9,623 nucleotides of DNA from CAYWTX01 sp964461295 (lineage in GTDB: Bacteria; Planctomycetota; Phycisphaerae; SM23-33). The stretch lies in assembly GCA_964461295.1 (NCBI GenBank), contig CAYWTX010000313.1:1-9623 (forward strand). The letters are read 5' to 3'. A model generated the notes under the pieces. The model was not told the DNA's origin, searched no databases, and saw nothing but the letters and a program-made list of their open reading frames with translations. The stretch's first letter is position 1; each line of letters begins with the position of its first letter. Made by a program: the position numbers and the translations under genes. Below, one piece after another: positions 1 through 6,527 of the stretch.

Positions 1-362
1 AGGGAGCAGCCCGCACAGTCCAATCTCTCACAGGGCGTGTTGTTGGTCTGAAGGAGCAAGGTGTTCGAGCAGAGCAGCCGGTAATCGTGCAGCGTCCAGA
101 CGACGGGGATGCGCAAGTTCTTGGCCACGACGAACGGAGCCTTGCCGATGCTGCTCGTATTGTGGACATGGATCACATCGGGGCGGTACGCCTCAGCGAT
201 GGCCTGCGCATGGGAGACCTTGAGAGCGTCCAGGACGCCCACGTCCTGTTTCGTCACCAGCCTCGTGGCGAGTCCGTAGTCCAGGGACTCCTTGCGGAGC
301 CGCCGAACGGCCGTCTCGGCCCCGGCGCAATGCTCGAAATCGTTGAAGTGAAGGATCTTCAT
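1..362 (-). CDS. Partial GT4 family glycosyltransferase (N-terminal 120 residues)
   Basis: The gene begins with the ATG at 362 and runs off the left edge, so only the acceptor-binding half of a GT-B enzyme is visible and the E-x7-E donor motif is outside the window. The first strand MKILHFNDFE is followed by AGAETAVRRL (13-22), a form of the glycine loop of GT4 enzymes. Further on, PDVIHVHNTSSIGKAP (61-76) and VVWTLHDYRLLC (87-98) are classic for this family. Four cysteines follow (C98, C111, C116, C119), as in a GT4 subgroup with a Cys-rich insertion after the LHDYR strand, where metal or disulfide use is not established. The start overlaps the methyltransferase stop in an ATGA, so it belongs to the same operon. 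It likely adds a further sugar after or together with the modification steps. Confidence 0.88.
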   Translation of the reverse strand, partial: MKILHFNDFEHCAGAETAVRRLRKESLDYGLATRLVTKQDVGVLDALKVSHAQAIAEAYRPDVIHVHNTSSIGKAPFVVAKNLRIPVVWTLHDYRLLCSNTLLLQTNNTPCERLDCAGCS

Positions 363-1084
363 TTCGTGGCCACGACAAAGATCTCGACAGGTTCGTCATG
401 CGCTCCAAGAACGACGTTCGCCGACAGGGGTTTGAGCGTGAATCCCACCTTCCTCATCAGGAACTCCACCTCCGGAGCGGTGTAAGGCCTCACGCGGTTC
501 TTCTTCCGCGGCGGATTGGATCGCACGTCGGCCATGAAGCTATTGAAGTAAACGTCCGTCAGAAGATTGGGAAACTGGAGATACAGAACCCCGCGCGGCT
601 TCAGCACACGATGCATCTCCTCGAGGTAGAGATATGCATCTTCCTTCTCCATGTGCTGCAAGACCAGCAGGCTGAAGACGAAATCAAACAGGCTGTCATC
701 GAACTGCCTCAGGGACGTTCCGTCAACCACGTCGAGCACCACGTTGTCGATGCCCTTCAGCCTCTCCCTAGCCATGGCGATCATCCCGTCGGAGACATCG
801 ACCGCGTACAGCTTCCGGCAATGTGGGGCGAGATACGTCTCGATTCTGCCGATCCCGCAGCCCACGTCGAGGGCCACCGGGTCCTTCGGCATGATCGGCA
901 GGATGAGGTTGTCGACCGTGGCCTTGCCGGTTGCCTCGAAATCGTTCTTGTCGTGTTTGTGACATATCGCGTCAATAACATTGGTCCGGGCGGACTGGTT
1001 CCACACGGAGCGATAGTCCTGTTCCGGCCTGGCTATTGAGAGAATGCGGGTCCATATCGCCCTGCTCGTGATCCCTTTAAACAC
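359..1084 (-). CDS. Class I SAM-dependent methyltransferase
   Basis: A 241-residue Rossmann-fold methyltransferase. Motif I is LDVGCGIGR (72-80), the acidic residue that binds the ribose of SAM is D96 in YAVDVS (93-98), and the post-core strand is HRVLKPRGVLYLQFP (158-172). The closing YTAPEVEFLMRKVGF (201-215) is a common ending of Methyltransf_11/25-type small-molecule methyltransferases. About 65 residues precede motif I. The GTG start is backed by AGGAG nine bases upstream. Its TGA overlaps the ATG of the next glycosyltransferase (ATGA, 359-362), so the two are probably translationally coupled and act on the same glycan. Methylation of a sugar hydroxyl or amine, or of a nucleotide sugar, is the natural inference. 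It is not recognisably a WbdD-type chain-terminating kinase/methyltransferase. Substrate unknown. Confidence 0.9.
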   Translation of the reverse strand: MFKGITSRAIWTRILSIARPEQDYRSVWNQSARTNVIDAICHKHDKNDFEATGKATVDNLILPIMPKDPVALDVGCGIGRIETYLAPHCRKLYAVDVSDGMIAMARERLKGIDNVVLDVVDGTSLRQFDDSLFDFVFSLLVLQHMEKEDAYLYLEEMHRVLKPRGVLYLQFPNLLTDVYFNSFMADVRSNPPRKKNRVRPYTAPEVEFLMRKVGFTLKPLSANVVLGAHDEPVEIFVVATK

Positions 1085-1093
1085 CGTATGGGT

Positions 1094-1098
1094 CTCCT
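1094..1098 (-). promoter_or_regulatory. Ribosome binding site deciding the methyltransferase GTG start
   Basis: AGGAG on the minus strand, nine bases before the GTG at 1084. It overlaps the TAG stop of the B12-type radical SAM gene, which suggests translational coupling. It is the clearest Shine-Dalgarno in the window. Confidence 0.65.
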
Positions 1099-2488
1099 AG
1101 AAAGATCCACGTATCTTCTTCCATGCTTTCTCGACCGCGTACCTGTAGCCGTGCTGCTGGCACAACTCCCTGAATCGCCTCCATTTCCTGAACACGAATC
1201 TGTCGCGTCCCAGATAGGACTGGATATCGAACACCTTTTCCGTGGTGTGCGCCCCAACGATCTTGTCTCTGTAAGCAATCATTTCGCGAAGCGTCATTGA
1301 ATCGGGTCGAATGACGGGCATATTGGTATCCCATTTCGTCCGATCCGGCTCGGTAATGAGATCGTGCTGAATGCAGTACTTCTCAAAATCACTGGGGTAG
1401 GGAGTCGCGTAGGTGACCTGCACGTGATCGGGTTTGCAGCGTTTCACCATGCCGAGGGTTTTCTCTGCGTCCGCGGCCGTCTCGGTGTAGTTGCCCACCA
1501 TGAGGAACATCCAGGCCTCGATACCCGCCTTCTTGCAGAGCTTGATCGTGCTTGTGATCTGGCTGACGGTGGTGCCCTTCCGGATGCTGCGGAGCACTCT
1601 GTCCGATCCCGATTCGCAGCCCCACATGATGCACTTGAAGCCCGCCTTCTTCATCAGTTTCAGCGTGTCGAGGTTGACATTCCTGGAGCAACGTCCCTGG
1701 CACTTGTAGAGGATGGTATCGAGTTTCTCGGCGATAATGAGATTGCAGACGTTCCTGAGCCACCCCGTGTGTTCCTCCGTGACTCCCAGAAGGTCGTCGT
1801 CATACACAAAGATCTCTCTTATCCCCAATGCGGCCAGGCGTCGTATTTCGGCAACGATGTTCTGCGGGCTTCTGTATCGGGGTTTCTTGCGGCCAAAGAC
1901 AGAGTCAGAGCAGAAGAAACAGTTGAACGGACAGCCTCGACTCCAAAGCATCATGGATTCCGGCGAGCGGTGCCTGGGCATGTTGCCAAGATAGACCGTG
2001 AGATTGGGCTCAAGGAGATCAATAGCCGGAAGCGGGATCGCATCGAGGTCCTCGAGGCTTTGGCCGCGCACGATGCCCGGCGTTCTATCTTCGGCGAGGT
2101 CACGGACCACTTGCTCGATCACTGCTTCCGCTTCTCCGACGACGGCGCAATCGGCGCCGGTGGCGGCAAGGGATCGCTCCGGGTATGCGGTTACTTCCGG
2201 GCCGCCTATCATGATCCGGACGCGAGGCAGAGCGCGCCTGGCGAGGCCGATGAGCTTGGTCATGCTCTCAAAGGTCAGCGTGCTGCACGAAAGCCCGAGA
2301 ATGTCGGGATCCTCGTCGCGAAGACGCTGCTCTATCTGGTCCCATGTGTACTTGAGGGCTTCGAAGTCAAGTACCCAGACATCATGGCGTTGTCGCAGGA
2401 CGGCCGCGATGTACAGCAATCCAAGCGGGGGCCCTTCCGGGATGTCATAGGCGAAACGCGGCGGCCAGGCTAGTAGTACTTTGCTCAT
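1097..2488 (-). CDS. Cobalamin-binding-type radical SAM protein
   Basis: A 463-residue two-domain enzyme. The N-terminal part (about 1-135) has the B12-binding fold pattern of this superfamily: PPLGLLYIAAVL (20-31), GLSCSTLTF (65-73), IGGPEVT (94-100) and VGEAE (117-121). No DxHxxG motif is apparent, so any cobalamin would probably not be His-ligated. The radical SAM core has C186, C190 and C193 in CPFNCFFC, followed by FVYDDDLLG (227-235) and WGCESGSDRVL (289-299), as in many B12-type members. The C-terminal 70 residues are basic and unassigned. Members of this superfamily perform C- and P-methylations and ring rearrangements; GenK methylates a sugar carbon, so C-methylation of a glycan sugar is a reasonable inference, not shown. 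It sits 39 bases after the first radical SAM gene, and its TAG overlaps the Shine-Dalgarno of the methyltransferase. Bound cofactor and substrate are untested. Confidence 0.92.
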   Translation of the reverse strand: MSKVLLAWPPRFAYDIPEGPPLGLLYIAAVLRQRHDVWVLDFEALKYTWDQIEQRLRDEDPDILGLSCSTLTFESMTKLIGLARRALPRVRIMIGGPEVTAYPERSLAATGADCAVVGEAEAVIEQVVRDLAEDRTPGIVRGQSLEDLDAIPLPAIDLLEPNLTVYLGNMPRHRSPESMMLWSRGCPFNCFFCSDSVFGRKKPRYRSPQNIVAEIRRLAALGIREIFVYDDDLLGVTEEHTGWLRNVCNLIIAEKLDTILYKCQGRCSRNVNLDTLKLMKKAGFKCIMWGCESGSDRVLRSIRKGTTVSQITSTIKLCKKAGIEAWMFLMVGNYTETAADAEKTLGMVKRCKPDHVQVTYATPYPSDFEKYCIQHDLITEPDRTKWDTNMPVIRPDSMTLREMIAYRDKIVGAHTTEKVFDIQSYLGRDRFVFRKWRRFRELCQQHGYRYAVEKAWKKIRGSF

Positions 2489-2527
2489 AGGTGCGAATCG
2501 TTGCTCTTTCGTGAGGAGCGAAGCCAG

Positions 2528-3421
2528 CTATTTCTTTCGCGGAGTGCCCGTGCCGAACAGGCGACGCAGAACCTGCCGACACTCCTCTCTCAATGTGCGG
2601 ATGTCCAGGTCACTAACCATGCTGTTTGTGGGGTCCACTACATGTTTCCATTCGCAGAAGATCGTACACCGCTTGCGGGACCTGTACTTCGCGAACGTGC
2701 CATCGAAGATGTTCCCCAAGGTGTTCTTGTGGAACAAGGAAGCGTATTTCGTGTCGCTGGGCCCGCCGTGCTTGGGATAGCCGGCAAGAAACCGGAACCA
2801 CGTCAGGCAGCGGTATGCGTCGCCATTGTTGTTTATCGCGTAATTGCAGAGGCCGCCATTGCAGAACAGGACGGTCTTCTTTCTGTGGATGTATAAGTCA
2901 TGGCATTCCTCGTATGGGGAAATATTGGCTCGTATGGAATGGTCGGCGAAGAAGCGTTGCACGTCGTGGGGAGCGGTGACAGAGGGATGATTGACGATAT
3001 TGACGGAAACGGGGAACCCGGCCTGTCTGAGGAGCAGGAGTTTGTCGGCCATCCGCGTCGCCGAGAAGCCGCTGTGGGGGTGGTATGAGCCGGTAATCAT
3101 GACGCAGTTGCGCGGGTCGACGGTGGCGGCAAGCTTCTCCACTCTTTCGGACTGCAGGTTGGTGGTGATCGCGTAGCGGTGCTTGTCGGCGAGGTTGCCG
3201 CAGATGGCAGCCATGTCTTTCACGAACGGCTCGCCGCCCACGAAATCAAAGCAGGCCGGGCTCAAGCTGTTGAGAGCTGACACCCATTCGTCCTCGGTCC
3301 GGTCGGGCCCGATGGGGATGTATCCGTTGGCAACCTGAAGCCCGTCGTCTGTTACCCTGTGCCAGCAGTAAGGACAGGTGTTCTGGCAGTGCCACGTTAT
3401 GTTGACGAACACTCTATCCAC
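2528..3421 (-). CDS. Radical SAM protein with SPASM/twitch-like C-terminal cysteines
   Basis: A 297-residue radical SAM enzyme: C12, C16 and C19 in CQNTCPYC form the CxxxCxxC site for the [4Fe-4S] cluster that cleaves S-adenosylmethionine, and FVGGEPF (60-66) supplies the GGEP motif that binds its amino group. The C-terminal third has C187, C192 and C205 around NNNGDAYRC, then LGNIF (235-239) and C252 and C256 in CTIFC. That arrangement matches SPASM/twitch domains, which carry extra iron-sulfur clusters. The GTG at 3421 begins three codons before the first strand; upstream there is no other start before an in-frame TAG at 3500-3502, and no strong Shine-Dalgarno is seen. It heads the left module, 39 bases before the B12-type radical SAM gene. 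Substrate unknown; sugar-acting members with such domains exist (BtrN), so a sugar or nucleotide sugar is a reasonable guess. A peptide-modifying role is possible, but no precursor peptide gene is seen. Confidence 0.88.
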   Translation of the reverse strand: MDRVFVNITWHCQNTCPYCWHRVTDDGLQVANGYIPIGPDRTEDEWVSALNSLSPACFDFVGGEPFVKDMAAICGNLADKHRYAITTNLQSERVEKLAATVDPRNCVMITGSYHPHSGFSATRMADKLLLLRQAGFPVSVNIVNHPSVTAPHDVQRFFADHSIRANISPYEECHDLYIHRKKTVLFCNGGLCNYAINNNGDAYRCLTWFRFLAGYPKHGGPSDTKYASLFHKNTLGNIFDGTFAKYRSRKRCTIFCEWKHVVDPTNSMVSDLDIRTLREECRQVLRRLFGTGTPRKK

Positions 3422-3535
3422 TTCAGCGCTCGCAGTGGTTGGCTGGCTCCGTGAGCCAGGTCGGTGGACATTCCGCTCGGCATCCGCCTGGCGGGTCGAC
3501 TACCGGGTTGCCGGAAACACCGCCCGCATGGCGCC

Positions 3536-3564
3536 ATTGTTACTCGGTCCGGCGTCAAGGTCAA
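3536..3564 (-). promoter_or_regulatory. Candidate sigma70-type promoter for the radical SAM module
   Basis: On the minus strand TTGACC (3564-3559, five of six matches to the -35 consensus) is followed after 17 bases by AACAAT (3541-3536, four of six matches to the -10 consensus). Transcription would start near 3529 and leave a leader of about 108 bases before the GTG at 3421. A second TTGACG follows the -35 directly, and a 10-base palindrome overlaps the -10. Matches of this quality arise by chance; the position in the only large gap is what makes it plausible. Confidence 0.3.
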
Positions 3565-3674
3565 GGCATTCCGTCGATCCTGCCTCACCAGGGCCCGTCC
3601 CGCCAGGCGGCGGAAGCCGCCGTCGTTGCTTCGGTTGTCGCATCAGGCCGCCAGGAGCTGACTGGATCGCACGC

Positions 3675-3683
3675 GGGGGGGGG
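3675..3683. repeat. Run of nine G (C on the minus strand)
   Basis: A homopolymer of nine G lies 12 bases past the wzt stop. It is outside every called gene, so a length change would not alter a protein. It may be prone to slippage or sequencing error. Confidence 0.85.
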
Positions 3684-3687
3684 CTGG

Positions 3688-3719
3688 CGGGCCGCCTACG
3701 GTGGCGTCTGGGCGGCCCG
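3688..3719 (-). terminator. GC-rich hairpin at the end of wzt, terminator-like but without a T tract
   Basis: A perfect 9-bp inverted repeat pairs bases 3688-3696 (CGGGCCGCC) with 3711-3719 (GGCGGCCCG) around a 14-base loop that holds the wzt stop codon. On the minus strand it is followed by GC-rich sequence and nine C, not by T residues, so it is not a canonical intrinsic terminator. It could slow or stop transcription with Rho, or protect the 3' end. Chance occurrence in GC-rich DNA is also possible. Confidence 0.3.
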
Positions 3720-4472
3720 GAGATACTGCTCGCAGACGTCGTCAGCTTTGCCGTCGGCGGCGATCTTCCCATTGTTGATCCACAGGACGCGGCTTGTGAA
3801 CTGTCGTACGAGGCCCAAGTCGTGGCTGACCATCACCACGATGTGCGAGGAGTCCATCAGCTTGTGCATTCGCTCGGAAGCTTTCTGGATGAACTCGGCG
3901 TCGCCGGTGGCGAACACTTCATCGATGATCAGTATCTCCGGTTCGACGTCCGTGGCGATGGCGAACGCCAGGCGCATGAGCATGCCCGTGGAGTAGTACT
4001 TCAGCGGAGTCTGCGCGAAGGGATTGAGTCCGGCGAACTCCAGGATCCGCTCCATCTTCGCGGACATCTGCGACGGGCTGAAGCCCAGTATCGCGCCGTT
4101 GAGATACACGTTCTCAACGCCGGAGAGCTCGGGGTTCAGCCCCGCGCTGAGTTCTATCAGCGGCGCGATGCGCCCGGCGACGCGGACGCGCCCGGCGGTG
4201 GGGTGGTAGATGCCGGAGATCACCTTCAGCAGTGCGCTCTTGCCAGCGCCGTTTGCCCCGACGATTCCCACGCGTTCGCCGTGCGAGATCCTCAGGTTCA
4301 GGTCGCGGAAGAGCCAGAACTCCCGCGTCTTGGCGTAGTTCCGCGAGAAGATGGCATTGAGCACGGCCTGCTTGATGGCGGGCCGGCTGTCGCCGTAGCG
4401 GCGGAACCGCAGCGACACCGCGTCCAGTTCGATCGCGGCGCCGTTAGAGCCTGTAGATGTAGTCGTGCTCAT
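3696..4472 (-). CDS. wzt: ABC transporter ATPase for polysaccharide export (short Wzt/KpsT/TagH type)
   Basis: Nucleotide-binding subunit that powers the adjacent permease; 258 residues. It has Walker A GANGAGKS (72-79, K78), a Q-loop region with the export-family sequence RIAPLIELSAGLNPELSG (101-118), the signature YSTGM (160-164, usual YSSGM), Walker B ILIIDE (180-185, catalytic E185), a D-loop region FATGD and the H-loop His in VSHD (H217). The residue after KS is Ala rather than the common Thr, a mild oddity that leaves the Mg-binding Ser in place. The protein ends soon after the ATPase domain (EQYLRA), so the roughly 150-200 residue carbohydrate-binding domain of O8/O9a-type Wzt is absent. 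The start at 4472 lies inside the permease gene (29 bp overlap). It is probably the last gene of the right module, since a hairpin covers its stop and 274 gene-free bases follow. Confidence 0.94.
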   Translation of the reverse strand: MSTTTSTGSNGAAIELDAVSLRFRRYGDSRPAIKQAVLNAIFSRNYAKTREFWLFRDLNLRISHGERVGIVGANGAGKSALLKVISGIYHPTAGRVRVAGRIAPLIELSAGLNPELSGVENVYLNGAILGFSPSQMSAKMERILEFAGLNPFAQTPLKYYSTGMLMRLAFAIATDVEPEILIIDEVFATGDAEFIQKASERMHKLMDSSHIVVMVSHDLGLVRQFTSRVLWINNGKIAADGKADDVCEQYLRAAQTPP

Positions 4473-5304
4473 AGGTCTTGTAGACGAAGTAGCCCAGAAG
4501 CATGGACGCCGCGGCGCAGCCCGCGGCGACCATCCAGTTCCTGGCCGTCGGCCATTGGCCGTAATAGAACGCCGCCTGCGTGAACGCCATGTAGTGCGTG
4601 ATGGGGTTGAAGTCCAGCAGGAACGCGAACTTGCCCACCTGCCTGGGCATGTACAATATGGGGCAGCAGAAGTACAGGGCCTGGAGCAGCACCTGGAGAA
4701 TGTGCTCGCAGTCGCGGAAGTACGTGACCAGCGTCATCGTCGTCAGCGCCAACCCGAACGTGAACAGCCAGTACATCGCCAGGCCAACCGGCAAGAGCAC
4801 GAGTTGCACGTACAGGCTCGGACGGACAAACTGGAGCAGAATCGCCAGCGCCGACAGCGCGAACGCCATGTTCACGGCGGCCACCAGCGATTCGGCGAGG
4901 GGGAATACCACCTTCGGGACGTTCACCTTGCGGATGAGGTTCTCGGAGGCGATCAGACTCCTGCTTCCGGTGCTGATGACTGCCGCGAAGAACTGCCAGG
5001 GCACCAGGCCGGCGAAGAGGTAAGCCGCGTACCCCGTGATTTCCATCCTGAGCACCTGGCTCATGAACACCGCCAGCACGGACAGCATCAGGATGGGGTT
5101 GATGAGCGTCCAGAGGAAGCCCAGGGCGCTGCGCTGGTAGCGGACCTTGAGCTGGTTGGCGACGAGAACGCCAAGCACGTGCCGGAAGCGGTACACCAGG
5201 CGCAGGTCGCGCGCGATCTCGGCGGCCCAGAATGCCGGCGACAGCCGGCGCCAGCCGACAAGTTCCATGCCTATTGTGGTGCGTTCGAGCATTCGTAAGC
5301 CCAT
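4444..5304 (-). CDS. wzm: ABC-2 polysaccharide export permease (Wzm/KpsM/TagG family)
   Basis: Membrane half of an ABC exporter that would move the finished lipid-linked glycan across the cytoplasmic membrane; 286 residues, close to the usual family size of about 260-280. Hallmarks are VRYQRSALGFLWTLINP (54-70) leading into the first helix, the cytoplasmic loop ENLIRKVNVPKVVFPL (121-136), the conserved YFRDCEHILQVLLQ (195-208) followed by a hydrophobic re-entrant segment ending CCPILYMP (213-220), and FNPITHYM (232-239). About six hydrophobic segments are visible (62-82, 92-112, 137-160, 167-192, 203-219, 256-275). The ATG at 5304 is used; in-frame ATGs at codons 5 and 13 are possible, and none has a clear Shine-Dalgarno. 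The gene overlaps the ATPase by 29 bp, as expected for a subunit pair. The symbol follows the O-antigen naming; KpsM-like or TagG-like roles cannot be excluded. Confidence 0.93.
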   Translation of the reverse strand: MGLRMLERTTIGMELVGWRRLSPAFWAAEIARDLRLVYRFRHVLGVLVANQLKVRYQRSALGFLWTLINPILMLSVLAVFMSQVLRMEITGYAAYLFAGLVPWQFFAAVISTGSRSLIASENLIRKVNVPKVVFPLAESLVAAVNMAFALSALAILLQFVRPSLYVQLVLLPVGLAMYWLFTFGLALTTMTLVTYFRDCEHILQVLLQALYFCCPILYMPRQVGKFAFLLDFNPITHYMAFTQAAFYYGQWPTARNWMVAAGCAAASMLLGYFVYKTYEHDYIYRL

Positions 5305-5314
5305 TTCGCCGCTG

Positions 5315-6481
5315 TTACCGACATAGCTGCTCGGCCATCAGTCCTTCGAGGCTCGCGGCGGTTCGCGCCCACGAGTACTGCGCGGCCCGCCGGCGCCCGG
5401 CGAGGGCGAACTGACGGCGCCACGACGCGTCCGACAGGGCTCGCGTCATCGCTTTGCCCCAGCTTTCCACGTCGCCGGCGTCGAGCGTCTCGGCGGCGCC
5501 GCCGGCAAGTTCCACGAGCGCCAGCGCCCGCGAGCAGATGACAGGCGAGCCGCACGCGAAGGCCTCCAGCACCGGAAGGCCGAAACCCTCGTAGTGCGAA
5601 GGCACGAGCACCGCATCGGCGCCCGCCAGGAGCGCCGCCGCCGCCGGATCGCTGACATACGGCGACGCCAGCACTTCGCCAGCCATCGGGTGCCCCATCA
5701 GGGCCTTCCAGAACTCAGGCCCTCCCCATCCGCGCCCACCGGCCAGCACCAGTTTCGCTTCGCCTCGCCGCTGGATACTCGCCCACGCGTCCAGCAACGT
5801 CAACAGATTCTTGCGCGGCTCAAGCGTACCCAGGCACAGCACGAACCGCTCGGGCAGGACGCCCGCTGTCTTGAGCGACTCGATTCCGGCGCGGTCGGGA
5901 TACGCCAGCGGACGCCCGGCCAGCGGGATTACCGCGACTCGCTCGGGCGGCACGCCGAGAATGGCGGCCATGCGCCCGGCGGTGAACTGGGAGACGGCGA
6001 TCCATCGGGTGGTGTTGGCCAGCGTCGCGGGCAGGTCCGATTCCCATTGTGCGACGCGGTTGGCTGGATGCCATTGCGGGTGCTCGATCACCGACAGATC
6101 GTGCATCGTCGTGAAGACGGGCTTGCCGCCGACCGGCGCCAGATGATCGGGCTGGAAGCACCCGGCGAAATGCCCGTTCCGCAGCCTCGCGGCGAAGGCG
6201 AGGGCGTAAGCCCGTTGCACAGCGCGGGCCGCCCGCCGGGGCAGCCTGTATCTTCGGCGCTCGCGAGCCGGCAGTTCCTTCAGGGGGCACAGGGCGAGCA
6301 GTTCCGCGCTGCCGCCCGCGCGCGCCGCCGTCAGCCGGCGAAGCAGGGCCGATGCGGCGCAGAACCCCTCGAGGCGGACCTCGCACCGGGCCGGCCAGTG
6401 GTCCAGCACGTTGCGCAGGTAGACAGCCACGCCTCCGCCGCCGCCAAGACAGCGATCATTGACAAGGACCCGCGTGCTCAT
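5315..6481 (-). CDS. GT4 family glycosyltransferase
   Basis: A 388-residue cytoplasmic GT-B enzyme expected to extend the lipid-linked glycan. It opens with a nucleotide-sugar-fold strand and a five-glycine loop (residues 13-17) followed by VAVYLRNVL, as in GT4 enzymes whose N-terminal glycine loop contacts the acceptor or donor phosphate. Other family marks are TTMHDLSVIEHPQWHP (124-139), WIAVSQFTAGR (160-170), LGTLEPRKNL (217-226) and the E-x7-E donor-binding motif EGFGLPVLE (E298 and E306) followed by a GSPVICS strand. The ATG at 6481 starts directly at the fold; no strong Shine-Dalgarno is visible. A 46-base gap separates it from the glycosylphosphotransferase upstream, and ten bases separate its stop from the permease ATG downstream, so it is likely co-transcribed with both. 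Acceptor and linkage are unknown. Confidence 0.9.
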   Translation of the reverse strand: MSTRVLVNDRCLGGGGGVAVYLRNVLDHWPARCEVRLEGFCAASALLRRLTAARAGGSAELLALCPLKELPARERRRYRLPRRAARAVQRAYALAFAARLRNGHFAGCFQPDHLAPVGGKPVFTTMHDLSVIEHPQWHPANRVAQWESDLPATLANTTRWIAVSQFTAGRMAAILGVPPERVAVIPLAGRPLAYPDRAGIESLKTAGVLPERFVLCLGTLEPRKNLLTLLDAWASIQRRGEAKLVLAGGRGWGGPEFWKALMGHPMAGEVLASPYVSDPAAAALLAGADAVLVPSHYEGFGLPVLEAFACGSPVICSRALALVELAGGAAETLDAGDVESWGKAMTRALSDASWRRQFALAGRRRAAQYSWARTAASLEGLMAEQLCR

Positions 6482-6527
6482 CCGCCGCGAACAGTAGCAT
6501 GGAACCCAAGCGGGGTCATCTGTTTTC

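Larger units (their letters stand above)
3422..3695. other. Gene-free junction between export module and radical SAM module
   Basis: 274 bases between the wzt stop and the GTG of the first radical SAM gene, the only sizeable gap in the window. Open frames here (such as minus-strand frames ending at 3500 and 3397) encode Arg/Pro-rich products without family character, and I do not call them. Contents: nine G at 3675-3683; a perfect 6-bp hairpin with a 4-base loop at 3606-3621 (GGCGGC, GGAA, GCCGCC); a candidate promoter at 3536-3564; a 10-base palindrome ATGGCGCCAT at 3528-3537 overlapping its -10; and a 6-bp hairpin at 3443-3459 (CTGGCT, ccgtg, AGCCAG) in what would be the leader of the radical SAM gene. 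No tRNA, mobile element end or riboswitch was recognised. Confidence 0.6.

Noticed and set aside
1364..2473. 369-codon plus-strand open frame
   Set aside because: Antisense shadow of the B12-type radical SAM gene; no domain, no start signal.
3422..3460. Possible cobalamin riboswitch before the radical SAM genes (AACCACTG near 3433-3440)
   Set aside because: Only a weak resemblance to the GCCACTG element is present; no B12 box or ordered set of conserved elements is seen, and the gene directly downstream is the radical SAM enzyme without a B12 domain.
3397..3588. 63-codon minus-strand frame in the junction, considered as a small peptide gene or radical SAM substrate
   Set aside because: It overlaps the start of the radical SAM gene in another frame, has no clear ribosome binding site, and its Arg/Pro-rich product has no leader-core layout.
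3606..3621. 6-bp hairpin with a GGAA loop as an intrinsic terminator
   Set aside because: The stem is short and no T tract follows on either strand; such repeats are common in GC-rich DNA.
3378..4583. 401-codon plus-strand open frame
   Set aside because: It runs antisense to the ATPase gene, whose motifs are all intact on the minus strand, and its product has no recognisable domain. GC-rich DNA gives many such frames.
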